From Pseudomonadota bacterium (GTDB taxonomy: Bacteria; Pseudomonadota; Alphaproteobacteria; Rickettsiales; SXRF01), in NCBI GenBank assembly GCA_963205245.1, contig CAUJIB010000002.1, forward strand, positions 1 through 55,149: a stretch of 55,149 bases of DNA. The letters are read 5' to 3'. Shown here piece after piece: positions 29,015 to 38,123 of the stretch (positions are counted from its first letter, which is position 1; each line of letters starts with the position of its first letter). The position numbers were made by a program, and so were the translations under genes. The notes beneath the pieces are model-generated. The model searched no databases, had not been told where the DNA came from, and saw only the letters and a program-made list of their open reading frames with translations.

Positions 29015-29664
29015 TGAGGTTTTTGCCTTAACTTTAATTCTATCGGTGTTCCGAGATCTATAACCATACGTTTTGCAAGGGAGGATTTTATATTTAATTC
29101 ACCGCTGCTAAACGGCATATTTTCTTTTGGATTGATAGTTTCACCATTACTGCCGAATTCCCAAGATTGGAGAGGGTAGTCTGTGCTATCCAATAGCATT
29201 ATACGCAAATTAGACACTTTACTCGGGGTATCGGTTATATTCACTATATTGCCGCTGATTTCCATTTTGCTGGATTGCTCATCACTAGTTTTGTCTATTT
29301 TTATGTCGGCAAGAATTAATCCTTTACTATGGGTAATGCCGAATAAAGAGGGCTTAACAATAAATAGGAATAGTCCAGCTATAGAGATTAAAAATACAGC
29401 GGCAATAGCCTTAAAGGCTATATAATTATTAGGTATAGCGGCAGGAAGATTTGTAGTAGGGCTAGACGGTGCTGGTGATGAATTAATGCTATCTAGCATT
29501 ACATCAAAATCCGGTATTTTTTCAGGTGAATCAGTGGGTGGTGTAAATGGATTTTCAAACCAGTTATGGTTACAGCGGGCACAGCGCACAGTCCGTCCGG
29601 CAGTTCCAATTGCTTGGTCAGGAACAAGATAACGGGCGTTGCAGTTTTTACATTGTAAAATCAT
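29011..29664 (-). CDS. MJ0042 zinc-ribbon membrane protein with DUF3426-like domain
   Basis: Residues 1-38 form an MJ0042-type zinc ribbon with Cys5, Cys8, Cys28 and Cys31 (CKNC and CARC). A Pro/Ser-rich linker and one membrane helix (84-103) follow. The remaining 110 residues are a periplasmic beta-rich domain like DUF3426, with GNIVNITDTPSKVSNLRI. Such proteins are common next to ftsE in alphaproteobacteria; their role is unknown. It is the first gene of the minus-strand string and is divergent from ftsE with 64 bases between. Confidence 0.88.
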   Translation of the reverse strand: MILQCKNCNARYLVPDQAIGTAGRTVRCARCNHNWFENPFTPPTDSPEKIPDFDVMLDSINSSPAPSSPTTNLPAAIPNNYIAFKAIAAVFLISIAGLFLFIVKPSLFGITHSKGLILADIKIDKTSDEQSSKMEISGNIVNITDTPSKVSNLRIMLLDSTDYPLQSWEFGSNGETINPKENMPFSSGELNIKSSLAKRMVIDLGTPIELKLRQKPQ

Positions 29665-29731
29665 ATTAGTTGTATAATCTTTATTTTGTATTTAGCATAC
29701 TAATATTTATTACATAAAAAAGAAAAAAGTG
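29665..29731. promoter_or_regulatory. Divergent promoter region (MJ0042 gene / ftsE)
   Basis: This short gap must hold promoters for both the minus-strand saccharide string and ftsE. A perfect plus-strand -10, TATAAT, is at 29673-29678, preceded directly by TG. No -35 at 16-18 bases is convincing. No clear -10 is visible for the minus strand. Confidence 0.35.
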
Positions 29732-30451
29732 ATGATTACATTAGAACATATTTCAATGGAATATACTGCTGGTCAGCCTATATTAAAAGATATATCCCTA
29801 AGTTTGGAGCGTGGCTCTTTTCATTTCTTGACTGGAGCAAGTGGTGCAGGAAAAAGTACATTGCTTTCTCTGCTTTCTTTGCAGGGAAAGGCAACGCATG
29901 GCAAGTTTCATATGTTCGGTGAAAATGTAACGCAGATGAAGCGTGAAGAACTGCCTAGATTGCGTCGTCGTATCGGGATAGTTTTACAGGATTATCGTTT
30001 GCTTGAACATTTAACCGTTTTGGAAAATGTTTCCCTTCCCCTTAAAGTTATGGGTGAATCCGATGAAAAAATTATGCCGAAAGCTTTGGAGCTTTTGGAA
30101 TGGATCGGTCTTTCTGAACATCAGAATGCGAAACCGGCTACTCTTTCCGGCGGACAAAAACAACGTACTGCCATTGCCCGTGCAGTTATAACCAAGCCTG
30201 ATATATTGCTTGCTGATGAACCGACAGGTAATCTTGATTCTGAGTTGGCGCAGCGTTTTATGTATCTATTTGAGGCTCTTAATCAAACTGGAACAACCGT
30301 CCTTATTGCCAGTCATGATGAGCATCTTATTTCTCTATTTAATTATCCGATATTGCGCCTAAAAAATGGGTTTTTGACCAAGCAATTGTCGTCTGTAGAT
30401 AATTTTAGTCCGTTAGGTGATGAAAGTGTTCTAAAAAATAACATGTTGTAA
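29732..30451 (+). CDS. ftsE: Cell-division ABC transporter ATP-binding protein FtsE
   Basis: FtsE with FtsX controls peptidoglycan hydrolases at the septum. The 239 residues have Walker [15 protein letters not shown]-loop [20 protein letters not shown], signature [14 protein letters not shown], Walker [14 protein letters not shown] and the switch His in LIASHDEHL. The LTVLENV and PLKVMGES wording is FtsE-like, and the divergent MJ0042 gene supports the call. FtsX should follow directly, but the next gene is a PAS_5 protein. ATG 29732 is preferred to the adjacent GTG. A LolD-type ATPase is the main alternative. Confidence 0.82.
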   Translation: MITLEHISMEYTAGQPILKDISLSLERGSFHFLTGASGAGKSTLLSLLSLQGKATHGKFHMFGENVTQMKREELPRLRRRIGIVLQDYRLLEHLTVLENVSLPLKVMGESDEKIMPKALELLEWIGLSEHQNAKPATLSGGQKQRTAIARAVITKPDILLADEPTGNLDSELAQRFMYLFEALNQTGTTVLIASHDEHLISLFNYPILRLKNGFLTKQLSSVDNFSPLGDESVLKNNML

Positions 30452-30574
30452 ACTTCTTGTTAATAAAAAACCTGTATGCTTGAGCCATTAATTGTGATAG
30501 CATTACTATATATTTGATATACAATAATATTTAGCTAAAATTTTATCTATTATCTTAACAGATGGGGGCATCCA

Positions 30575-31012
30575 GTGTTAGAACGTCGTATTACGCTTAG
30601 GCTTATCGCTTATTGGGAAAAACTGCGTAAGGATAATCTTATGCCGACTGAGGATGATATAGATCCTGATGACCTTCAGGATTTATGGGATTATTGCTTC
30701 CTCATCCATGTTAAAGATCTGGACAAGCCGGACTATAACTATACGTATCTGGGTGAAGCTATAAAAAAAGCCTATCAGGGTGAACTGGAAGGTGAGGGTG
30801 GGGATCAGGTGGCATCGCCTAATGCTAAAGAACTTGCAGTTAGCTATGAAAAAGTAATCAGGACTTCTGCTCCGCTTCTTGATGAGGGTGAATTCATAAA
30901 CCTTCATAATGATTTGGTGAAATACCGTCAATGCCTGCTTCCTCTTGGTGAAAATGGTAAGGTTGATGCTATATTTGGCGGTATGCGTTTCAAAATTTTC
31001 CCGAAATCATAA
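30575..31012 (+). CDS. PAS_5 family protein
   Basis: This 145-residue cytoplasmic protein is of the PAS_5 (PF07310) type seen in many alphaproteobacteria. It contains LIAYWEKLRKDNLMPTEDDI, DLWDYCFLIHV, YTYLGEAIKKAY and a final RQCLLPLGENGKVDAIFGG. The family is small, lacks an output domain and has no known ligand. GTG is the likely start, with GGGGGC eight to ten bases upstream. It stands alone between ftsE and the rplM promoter. Confidence 0.85.
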   Translation: MLERRITLRLIAYWEKLRKDNLMPTEDDIDPDDLQDLWDYCFLIHVKDLDKPDYNYTYLGEAIKKAYQGELEGEGGDQVASPNAKELAVSYEKVIRTSAPLLDEGEFINLHNDLVKYRQCLLPLGENGKVDAIFGGMRFKIFPKS

Positions 31013-31040
31013 AAAATTGTTATTTGTCTATAATTAGCTA

Positions 31041-31069
31041 TTGACTTGCTTATAGCCTTGCAATAAATT
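31041..31069 (+). promoter_or_regulatory. Predicted promoter of rplM-rpsI
   Basis: TTGACT (31041-31046) and TAAATT (31064-31069) are separated by exactly 17 bases. Layout and -10 are the same as for the rpsT promoter. Transcription would start near 31076, leaving a leader of about 85 bases that contains a hairpin. Confidence 0.6.
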
Positions 31070-31092
31070 CCAGCCTCTTTTTAATTATATAG

Positions 31093-31113
31093 AATCCCAG
31101 AAGTAGGGATTTT
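31093..31113 (+). promoter_or_regulatory. Leader hairpin before rplM
   Basis: AATCCC (31093-31098) pairs with GGGATT (31106-31111) and is followed by T residues. It looks like an attenuator or a ribosomal-protein binding structure in the rplM leader. A related hairpin follows rpsI at 32130-32152. L13 is known to autoregulate its operon in Escherichia coli; the link here is inference. Confidence 0.4.
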
Positions 31114-31159
31114 GTTGTTAAAATATGTAATAAACTTATTATTTAAGGCATTGTTTTTT

Positions 31160-31621
31160 ATGCAAACCTATTCTGCAAAGCCATCTGAAGTAGCAAAAAA
31201 ATGGCTTATCATAGACGCATCTGGCGTAGTTCTTGGTCGTTTAGCTTCAGAAGTAGCAAAAATTTTACGCGGGAAAAATAAAACTATTTTTACCCCACAT
31301 ATAGACACTGGTGACCATGTTGTTGTTATTAACGCAAAAGACGTTAAATTAACCGGTAAAAAGCGTGTGAATAAGCTTTATCACCGTCATACAGGTCATC
31401 CGGGCGGGATTAAAACCACTAATCCGGAATTTATCTTAAATAGCCAGTTTCCTGAGCGTGTTATTGAAAAGGCTGTTGAGCGTATGATGCCAAAAGATAG
31501 CCCTCTTGCCCGCGATCAGTTTGGCAAATTAAGGGTATATGGCGGTGCTGAGCATCCGCATGAAGCGCAAAAACCAGAAGTTTATGATTTCGCTTCTAAG
31601 AATCCAAAAAATAAGAGGTAA
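31160..31621 (+). CDS. rplM: 50S ribosomal protein L13
   Basis: L13 (uL13) is an early assembly protein of the large subunit. From ATG 31160 it has 153 residues: [50 protein letters not shown], the [10 protein letters not shown] motif and [19 protein letters not shown]. An upstream in-frame start would add residues foreign to the family. It lies five bases before rpsI, the usual pair. Confidence 0.97.
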   Translation: MQTYSAKPSEVAKKWLIIDASGVVLGRLASEVAKILRGKNKTIFTPHIDTGDHVVVINAKDVKLTGKKRVNKLYHRHTGHPGGIKTTNPEFILNSQFPERVIEKAVERMMPKDSPLARDQFGKLRVYGGAEHPHEAQKPEVYDFASKNPKNKR

Positions 31622-31626
31622 TTAAA

Positions 31627-32127
31627 GTGGCAAAAGCAACAGTAAAAGCAGCTGCAAAACCGGCAGCGAAAACCGAAACAAAAGCACCGGCTAAATCAAC
31701 TGTAAGTGTTTCTAAAAAAGAGGCATCAACGGGAAGTAAAGAGCTTATTTGCTATGGCACCGGTCGTCGTAAAGACGCAGTGGCTCGTGTATTCTTGAAA
31801 CGCGGAACTGGTAAAATCACTGTTAATGGTCGTGATTTAGCAGTTTATTTTGCCCGTCCCGTACTTCGCATGATTATCAACCAACCTTTTGCTGCCATTG
31901 ACCGTATCGGTAATTTTGATATTACCTGCACTGTAGTTGGCGGTGGTCTTTCTGGTCAAGCTGGTGCAATACGTCACGGCATCAGCCGTGCTCTTGATGA
32001 GTATGATGCTATTTTCCATACCTCTTTGCGTAAAGGTGGTTTTCTTACCCGTGATAGCCGTGTGGTTGAACGTAAGAAATATGGTCATAAGAAAGCTCGT
32101 CGTAGTTTCCAATTCTCAAAACGTTAA
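31627..32127 (+). CDS. rpsI: 30S ribosomal protein S9
   Basis: S9 (uS9) contacts P-site tRNA through its C-terminal tail. The 166 residues end in the required [12 protein letters not shown], with [20 protein letters not shown], a [19 protein letters not shown] block and [10 protein letters not shown]. The first 35 residues are an Ala/Lys-rich extension that resembles those of other alphaproteobacteria. GTG is the start. Two hairpins follow the gene. Confidence 0.97.
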   Translation: MAKATVKAAAKPAAKTETKAPAKSTVSVSKKEASTGSKELICYGTGRRKDAVARVFLKRGTGKITVNGRDLAVYFARPVLRMIINQPFAAIDRIGNFDITCTVVGGGLSGQAGAIRHGISRALDEYDAIFHTSLRKGGFLTRDSRVVERKKYGHKKARRSFQFSKR

Positions 32128-32129
32128 TA

Positions 32130-32152
32130 CAAAATCCACATGTAGGATTTTG
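32130..32152 (+). other. Hairpin directly after rpsI
   Basis: CAAAATCC (32130-32137) pairs perfectly with GGATTTTG (32145-32152) over a seven-base loop. Sequence and loop resemble the hairpin in the rplM leader. There is only a weak T run, so it may be an mRNA-end stabiliser or the first of two terminators. Confidence 0.5.
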
Positions 32153-32188
32153 TTCCTGCAGGTGGTGCTGTTTTTATATTCTTCAAAG

Positions 32189-32212
32189 AAAGCACCGCAA
32201 GGTGCTTTTTTT
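32189..32212 (+). terminator. Rho-independent terminator of rplM-rpsI
   Basis: AAAGCACC (32189-32196) pairs with GGTGCTTT (32201-32208) around a GCAA tetraloop and runs into seven T residues. It ends the ribosomal-protein transcript before argC. Confidence 0.88.
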
Positions 32213-32249
32213 GTATCAGGAGTTTAATTCTTTTGTTAGGTTGTGATTT

Positions 32250-33293
32250 ATGAAAAACAAAATAAATATCGCTATCATCGGTGCAAGTGGTTATACGGGG
32301 GCAGAGCTTATCCGTATCCTTCTTACCCATCCATTTGCTAATATTTCTGTACTAACCGGCGATTCTCAAGCCGGAAAAGATATTGGTGATGTTTATCCGC
32401 ATTTGCGTTTCAAGGGGCTGCCAAAGTTGATTGCGCTTGAGCAAGTTGACTTTTCGGGGGTTGATTTAGTTTTCTGCTGCCTTCCACACGGAACAACACA
32501 GAAGGTAATTGCTGCTTTGCCGGAACATTTGCGGATTATAGATTTATCCGCTGATTTCCGCCTGTATAATGTGGAAACCTATGCCAAATGGTATGGGCAC
32601 GCCCATCAGGCGGTAGAGTTGCAAAAAACAGCAGTTTATGGGCTTACAGAACATGCCCGTGAAAAAATTAAAAACGCGCGTTTGGTTGCTAATCCGGGTT
32701 GTTATCCAACTACATCCAGCCTGCCTTTAATGCCACTTTTAGCTGCTGGTTTAATTAGCCATGAAAATATTATTATTGATGCTAAATCCGGAGTGACAGG
32801 GGCAGGGCGGTCTTCTTCGCAAGCCAATTTATTCAGCGAAGTGAATGAGGGAGTCAAAGCTTATGGAATTGCGGCTCACCGCCATGCACCGGAAATTGAG
32901 CAGAATCTTAGCCTTGTTTCCGGTAAGGAAATTATGGTTACATTTACGCCGCATTTAATGCCGATGAATAGGGGGATTTTATCCACTATTTATGTACAGT
33001 TAAGCGCAGGAAAAACCGTAGATGATTTACGTACCCAATTAGAAAAAACCTATGGTGATGAAGCTTTCGTGCATGTGCTTCCTGCCGGTGTTATGCCTTC
33101 TACCCATCAGGTTCGTGGAACAAATGATTGTGTAATGAACGTATTTGCTGATAGAATAGCAGGACGGGCGATTATTGTTTCTGTTACCGATAATCTGGTA
33201 AAAGGGGCTTCCGGTCAGGCCGTACATAATATGAATGTTATATTCGGCTTCCCAGAAAAAACTGCCTTAGAGCTTACAGCGGTATTTCCATGA
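32250..33293 (+). CDS. argC: N-acetyl-gamma-glutamyl-phosphate reductase
   Basis: ArgC reduces N-acetylglutamyl phosphate to the semialdehyde in arginine biosynthesis. The 347 residues show the NADP loop IGASGYTGAELIRIL, FCCLPHGTTQ, DLSADFRL, the catalytic Cys in NPGCYPT, SGVTGAGRSS and AHRHAPEIEQ. Length is typical. rplM-rpsI-argC is a conserved alphaproteobacterial order. It overlaps the next gene by four bases. Confidence 0.97.
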   Translation: MKNKINIAIIGASGYTGAELIRILLTHPFANISVLTGDSQAGKDIGDVYPHLRFKGLPKLIALEQVDFSGVDLVFCCLPHGTTQKVIAALPEHLRIIDLSADFRLYNVETYAKWYGHAHQAVELQKTAVYGLTEHAREKIKNARLVANPGCYPTTSSLPLMPLLAAGLISHENIIIDAKSGVTGAGRSSSQANLFSEVNEGVKAYGIAAHRHAPEIEQNLSLVSGKEIMVTFTPHLMPMNRGILSTIYVQLSAGKTVDDLRTQLEKTYGDEAFVHVLPAGVMPSTHQVRGTNDCVMNVFADRIAGRAIIVSVTDNLVKGASGQAVHNMNVIFGFPEKTALELTAVFP

Positions 33294-33841
33294 GTGATAA
33301 ACCATCACCAATTATCTTACCTTATCGTGGCGAATATGCGCCGAATGGCGTTGTGCCACGCATTTCCGATAAAGCATTTATTGCGGCTGGTGCAGCAGTG
33401 GTTGGTGATGTTGAAATTGGCGAGGATTCAGGAATCTGGTTTGGCTGTGTGGTGCGTGGTGATGTAAATTATATCCGTATCGGTAAGCGCACTAATATTC
33501 AGGATGGAACTGTAATCCATGTTACCCGCAAGACTAACCCTACCATTATTGGTGATAACGTAACTATTGGGCATAGTGCTTTACTGCATGGCTGCACACT
33601 GGAAGATGGTTGCTTTATAGGAATGCGGGCAACGCTTATGGATGGAGTGGTTATAGAAACAGGGGCGCAAGTGGCGGCTGGTGCGCTGGTTACACCTAAT
33701 AAAAGAGTGCCGAAAGGGCAGCTTTGGGCAGGCAGCCCCGCTAAATATTTTCGGGATTTAACTGAGGAAGAACAAAAGTTTATCCATGTTTCAGCTGAAA
33801 ACTATGTAAAACATGCTAGGGAATATCTGGCGATTTCATAA
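33290..33841 (+). CDS. Gamma-carbonic-anhydrase-like hexapeptide-repeat protein
   Basis: The 183-residue protein is a left-handed beta-helix of hexapeptide repeats (about 20-150), with VVGDVEIGEDSGIWFGCVVR, RIGKRTNIQDGTVIHV, GDNVTIGHSALLHGCTL and GSPAKYFRDLTEEE. Zinc-type histidines are in VIHV and GHSALLHG. The YrdA/PaaY/CaiE family includes active gamma carbonic anhydrases and uncharacterised members. Overlap with argC (ATGA) indicates coupling. Exact activity unknown. Confidence 0.9.
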   Translation: MSDKPSPIILPYRGEYAPNGVVPRISDKAFIAAGAAVVGDVEIGEDSGIWFGCVVRGDVNYIRIGKRTNIQDGTVIHVTRKTNPTIIGDNVTIGHSALLHGCTLEDGCFIGMRATLMDGVVIETGAQVAAGALVTPNKRVPKGQLWAGSPAKYFRDLTEEEQKFIHVSAENYVKHAREYLAIS

Positions 33842-33907
33842 AATTGTCACATTTCTTTTGATTTTTTCGTGTATTATGAAAAATGAAAAGGAGTGTTCTA
33901 TCATATC

Positions 33908-35098
33908 ATGGATGATGATTTAGTCACGCAGGGGAAGAGTATTGTTGGGCATCTTGCCGCTAAGGAAGGTGTTACCTTGGCTATGGTGAGTGGTGGAAGT
34001 GCGGCAACTATAGGTAGTGCTGCAACTATTGCCAGTGCCGGTGGCGGTATAGCCGCAGCATTTAGTGGTGTTCCCCTTCTTATCGGTACTGGTATCGCGG
34101 CAGCGGCTGGTGCTATGATAAGCCAGATGAAATATAACGGCAGGCGTGATTATCTGCGCAATATGTATAAACATGAAATAGCTGCAACACTTGGTAAAAC
34201 AGCGGACAGGGTGGTTGATAGTGATATAGATTTGGTGGCGAAAGGTGATCCAAGCCGAGGTATAGAAGCGAATAAAACCATAGCCGAAGGTGTAGATAAA
34301 CTGAAGAAAAGCAGGAATGTTGGAATTTTAGTAAGTGCGCTTTCTATACTTGCGACAGTAGGTTTAGTAATGGCGTTTGTTGCTCCTATGTTTGTCGGAG
34401 CAGCAAGTGCAGCAGGTGGCGGTTTAGCAATGGAGGCTGGGGTATTTGCAGTTAAGGGGTTGATAGCCTTTTCTGTACATCAAGCTTTAGAAAAACCGAT
34501 AGAATGGGCTGGTAAGAAATTATTTAATGTGGAACACACTACCACCCATGAGCGCGTTGCGATTTTAGAGAAAGAACATAAACAGGGGAAAACTTTAAGC
34601 CGCGAGCATGTGTTGGGTGCTTTTGTTGGGGCAAATCAAGAATTAAACCAGTTTGTAATAAGTAATTATGGCAAGCAATATGATAAATTAAGCGTGCAGG
34701 CTAAAAAAGCTGTGGCTGATATTTTTGAACAATATGTCCCGATTTCTAAAATAACTGACAGTATTAACTCTGGAGTAGTGCGTGTTTCTGAGCTGGCTTT
34801 TTCAGTTGAAGGTAAGTCATCAGGTGTTGCACCGGGGTCTGTTCCTGATTCCCTTAGTATTGTTGGAAAAGCCCGTGGTAAAATTCAGGAAGTTGGTGAG
34901 CGTATCAGTAAAAAACTTCAACAACATCCTAATTCGCTGGTGTCTAAGACTGCTACACCTGCACAAGCTCAGGTTGCTGCCGCTCCAAAACGTGCTGTTG
35001 TAGAATATGATAATACAGTTCCAAAACGTTCATTTGTAGATCGGGAAATGGATAGAAGGGCAACGGTTGCTTTGAATCCATCACATACTATTCATTAA
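33908..35098 (+). CDS. Unknown membrane protein with conserved C-terminal tail
   Basis: The 396-residue protein is not recognised. Residues 21-72 and 138-190 are long Gly/Ala/Ser-rich hydrophobic stretches, each able to form one or two hairpins in a membrane; in between is a charged segment. A Lys/Glu-rich helical domain (200-340) and a Pro/Ala-rich linker follow. The end reads DNTVPKRSFVDREMDRR (368-384), matching the tail of the protein at 298-1545. There is no signal peptide. The ATG at 33908 is preferred because the AGGAG at 33889-33893 runs into the upstream GTG, though the spacing of 14 bases is long. A small Cys-containing gene follows at 25 bases. Function unknown. Confidence 0.82.
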   Translation: MDDDLVTQGKSIVGHLAAKEGVTLAMVSGGSAATIGSAATIASAGGGIAAAFSGVPLLIGTGIAAAAGAMISQMKYNGRRDYLRNMYKHEIAATLGKTADRVVDSDIDLVAKGDPSRGIEANKTIAEGVDKLKKSRNVGILVSALSILATVGLVMAFVAPMFVGAASAAGGGLAMEAGVFAVKGLIAFSVHQALEKPIEWAGKKLFNVEHTTTHERVAILEKEHKQGKTLSREHVLGAFVGANQELNQFVISNYGKQYDKLSVQAKKAVADIFEQYVPISKITDSINSGVVRVSELAFSVEGKSSGVAPGSVPDSLSIVGKARGKIQEVGERISKKLQQHPNSLVSKTATPAQAQVAAAPKRAVVEYDNTVPKRSFVDREMDRRATVALNPSHTIH

Positions 35099-35122
35099 TA
35101 TAATTAGTTAGTAGGTAAAAGT

Positions 35123-35356
35123 ATGGCCGGTAGAATTGATAAATGCACTCCAAATGGACAAATACAACACGAAGCAAACCAAGGTTTGCAGGAAATATTA
35201 AATGACCCTGCTCTTGCTAGCTTGCCTCTTGAGGCAAAAGAAGCTATTAGGCAATCAACGATGGCAAATGCTAAAGCAATGGATGATTCTGGGCATGGAT
35301 TACCGGCGGATTGTAATATCCCCCGTTGCGACCAGAAAAGCAAGCATTGCAGGTAG
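35123..35356 (+). CDS. Small unknown Cys-containing protein (77 aa)
   Basis: A 77-residue soluble frame follows the membrane protein on the same strand, with TAGG about eight bases before its ATG. The body is Gln/Asn/Ala-rich and helical. Four cysteines occur, three of them within the last 15 residues (DCNIPRCDQKSKHCR). It could bind metal or form disulfides. It ends one base before the convergent sixA-like gene. It may be a partner of the membrane protein; no homologue is recognised. Confidence 0.6.
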   Translation: MAGRIDKCTPNGQIQHEANQGLQEILNDPALASLPLEAKEAIRQSTMANAKAMDDSGHGLPADCNIPRCDQKSKHCR

Positions 35357-35357
35357 T

Positions 35358-35873
35358 TTATTTCTCCGGTGTAGAGAAAAGAACAAGTTTGCTGCGGGAG
35401 TTTAGAATATTCTGCCAGCTCCCTTCAAAATTAATTACTACTAATGCACAGGTAGGAAAATTCATTTGTAAATTATTATGCATCTGCTTATCCCCTTCTT
35501 TGGCCAGAATCAAAGATAGCTGATATAGCCCCGGGTTGTGCCCCACCACTAGCAAGGTATTTATATCATTTTTTATTTTTGCAATTTGGGTAAGTAATTC
35601 TACATCCGAAGCATTATAGATTTTAGGTGAATATTCCACCTCTAAAGGCTCAGTAAAAGAATGCTGTAATTGCTCCAGTGTTTCACGGGTACGGGTGGCA
35701 GTTGAACAAAGCACATAATTCGGTGTAAATTTATGCTCTGCCAGAGTTTCTCCTGCTCCCAGTGCCTCTTCTTGTCCGCGTTCAGTCAGGGTGCGGTTAT
35801 GGTCATGTTCACTTATTCCAGCATTTTTTGCTTGTCCATGCCTAAGAATTATAAGGGTTTTATTAGGTGACAT
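35358..35873 (-). CDS. SixA-type phosphohistidine phosphatase
   Basis: The 171 residues form a histidine-phosphatase (phosphoglycerate-mutase-like) domain: ILRHGQAKN with nucleophile His12, LTERGQEEA, LCSTATRTRETLEQL and VVGHNPGL with the second catalytic His. SixA removes phosphate from His-containing phosphotransfer proteins; alphaproteobacterial relatives are often beside ppk. It is divergent from ppk here, with about 85 bases between them. Confidence 0.88.
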   Translation of the reverse strand: MSPNKTLIILRHGQAKNAGISEHDHNRTLTERGQEEALGAGETLAEHKFTPNYVLCSTATRTRETLEQLQHSFTEPLEVEYSPKIYNASDVELLTQIAKIKNDINTLLVVGHNPGLYQLSLILAKEGDKQMHNNLQMNFPTCALVVINFEGSWQNILNSRSKLVLFSTPEK

Positions 35874-35957
35874 CTTAAAAAACTTTTAACGTATTTATGG
35901 TGTAATATAAGCATTTTGTATCATATAGTAATTAAAGTCCAAACACTATTTATAATC

Positions 35958-38096
35958 ATGAGCCATAACACTAACATATTACATTCCAGTCACCGTTTTA
36001 TAAATCGCGAAACATCGTGGTTGGCGTTTAATACAAGGGTTTTGGAAGAAGCAGAAAATACACATCATCCCATCATAGAGCGGTTAAATTTTTTAGCTAT
36101 TTCTGCATCAAATTTAGATGAATTTTACATGGTAAGGGTGGCGGGTCTTAAAGATTATGTGCGTCAGGGTATTACCAAACAAAGTCCGGACGGAATGACA
36201 CCAGCACAGGAATTAGAGGTGATAGAATCTATAATTTCTAAAATGGTGGAAAGACAGCATACTTGCTGGATAGATCTGCGGGCAAAGTTGGAAAAACACG
36301 ATATCAAAATTCTAAAGCCGGAAACTCTTACAAAAAAAGAACATTATTGGCTTGAGCAGCATTTTCTGGAAAATATTTTTCCTGTCCTTACGCCAATTGC
36401 TATTGATCCTGCCCATCCTTTTCCTTTTCTTCCGAATCTAAGCTTGGCATTGGTATTTCAGTTAGCTAGTAGTGAACAGAAAGACGAAAAAATTGCAATT
36501 ATTCCCCTTCCGGCACGTTTGCCTCGCTTCATAGTAATGCCGAACAAAAAACTACGCTTTGTGATGCTGGAAGATATCATTAAAATGTTTCTGCCTATAC
36601 TCATGCCTAAATTTTCTGCCCTTGATAGTGCTTTGTTCCGTATTATCCGTGATAGCGAATTAGAGGTAGAAGAAGAGGATAAAGATTTTGTCCGTAACTT
36701 TGAACTAGCGGTAAAACAGCGCAGGAGAGGGCGGGTTATCCAGATCAAATTTGCATCCCCTGCCAGCCATAATCTTGTGCAGTTTGTATCCGAGCAAATG
36801 CACGTTGAGCTAGAGAATGTCATAGATGTAGAGGGGTTACTTGGGCTTGCTAATCTGAAAGAACTTTTAGAACATGCTCCGCCAAATCTACGTTTTCCAC
36901 CTTTTAAGGTGCGGTTTCCGGAGCGAATCAACGATTTTGGCGGTAATTGTTTTTCTGCTATAGCGGCTAAAGATATCGTGATTCACCACCCGTTTGAAAC
37001 ATTTGATGTGGTGATTAAATTCCTGCGTCAGGCTGCGGAAGATCCGGATGTTGTTTCTATCAAGCAGACATTATACCGTACCAGTAAAGATTCTCCTATT
37101 GCCCGTGCCCTGATTGCTGCGGCTGAGGCAGGTAAATCAGTAACTGTGCTGGTGGAGCTTAAAGCCCGATTTGATGAGGAAACCAATATAAAATGGGCAA
37201 GGGATTTTGAAAATGCCGGTGTACAGGTGGTGTATGGTTTTGTGACTCTGAAAACCCATGCCAAAGTTACACTGGTTACCCGCCGTGAAAATCATAAGCT
37301 GGTTTCTTATGTGCATTTTGGTACTGGTAATTACCATCCAACAACAGCTAAAGCTTATACTGACTTGTCATTCTTTACTTCCGACCATGATTTATGCCGT
37401 GATGCGGCTTATTTGTTTAATTTTGTTACAGGCAATGCTCCGCCTCGGGAATTTAAGAAGCTGATCGCAGCCCCGCGTGATATGCGCAAACGCTTAATTG
37501 CCATGATTGATGATGAAATAGAGCACGTAAAAAATGGACGCAAAGGTACAATCTGGGCGAAGATGAATTCACTGGTAGATGAGCAGATAATAGATGCCCT
37601 TTATCGTGCTTCACAGGCTGGAGTGATAATAGAGCTGGTGGTGCGCGGTATTTGTTGCCTGCGCCCGAATGTGGCTGGTCTTTCAGAAAATATCCGCGTT
37701 AAAAGCATTGTTGGGCGTTTCCTTGAGCATTCACGCATATATTGTTTTGGTAATGGATATGAAATTCCATCGCCTAATGCTAAAATTTTTATAGGTTCAG
37801 CAGATTGGATGCCGAGGAATTTTGATTGGCGGGTGGAAGTAATTGTGCCGGTAGAAAACCCAACCGTACATGAGCAGGTGATGGGACAAATAATGATGGC
37901 TAACTTAAAAGACGAAAGTCAAAGCTGGATTTTACAATCTGATGCTACCTATAAACGGATAGTGCCAGCAGCTGGCGCAATTTCTGCCCATGATTATTTT
38001 ATTAAAAATCCTAGCTTGTCAGGACGGGGAACATCGCTTAAAAGGGCAAAATCAACACAGATGCTAAAATATAAGGCGGTAAAGAAAGATGGGTAG
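35958..38096 (+). CDS. ppk: Polyphosphate kinase 1
   Basis: PPK1 reversibly polymerises ATP gamma-phosphates into polyphosphate. From ATG 35958 the protein has 712 residues: HRFINRETSWLAFNTRVLEE at the start, the long middle domain with DPAHPFPFLPNLS, and two phospholipase-D-like catalytic domains. The phosphorylated His lies in YVHFGTGNYHPTTAKAYTDL and the second domain has IGSADWMPRNFDWRVE. A TTG 14 codons upstream is less likely. ppx follows after a palindromic repeat. Confidence 0.96.
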   Translation: MSHNTNILHSSHRFINRETSWLAFNTRVLEEAENTHHPIIERLNFLAISASNLDEFYMVRVAGLKDYVRQGITKQSPDGMTPAQELEVIESIISKMVERQHTCWIDLRAKLEKHDIKILKPETLTKKEHYWLEQHFLENIFPVLTPIAIDPAHPFPFLPNLSLALVFQLASSEQKDEKIAIIPLPARLPRFIVMPNKKLRFVMLEDIIKMFLPILMPKFSALDSALFRIIRDSELEVEEEDKDFVRNFELAVKQRRRGRVIQIKFASPASHNLVQFVSEQMHVELENVIDVEGLLGLANLKELLEHAPPNLRFPPFKVRFPERINDFGGNCFSAIAAKDIVIHHPFETFDVVIKFLRQAAEDPDVVSIKQTLYRTSKDSPIARALIAAAEAGKSVTVLVELKARFDEETNIKWARDFENAGVQVVYGFVTLKTHAKVTLVTRRENHKLVSYVHFGTGNYHPTTAKAYTDLSFFTSDHDLCRDAAYLFNFVTGNAPPREFKKLIAAPRDMRKRLIAMIDDEIEHVKNGRKGTIWAKMNSLVDEQIIDALYRASQAGVIIELVVRGICCLRPNVAGLSENIRVKSIVGRFLEHSRIYCFGNGYEIPSPNAKIFIGSADWMPRNFDWRVEVIVPVENPTVHEQVMGQIMMANLKDESQSWILQSDATYKRIVPAAGAISAHDYFIKNPSLSGRGTSLKRAKSTQMLKYKAVKKDG

Positions 38097-38123
38097 TAAT
38101 TTAATAGATAAACTATTTTTTGG

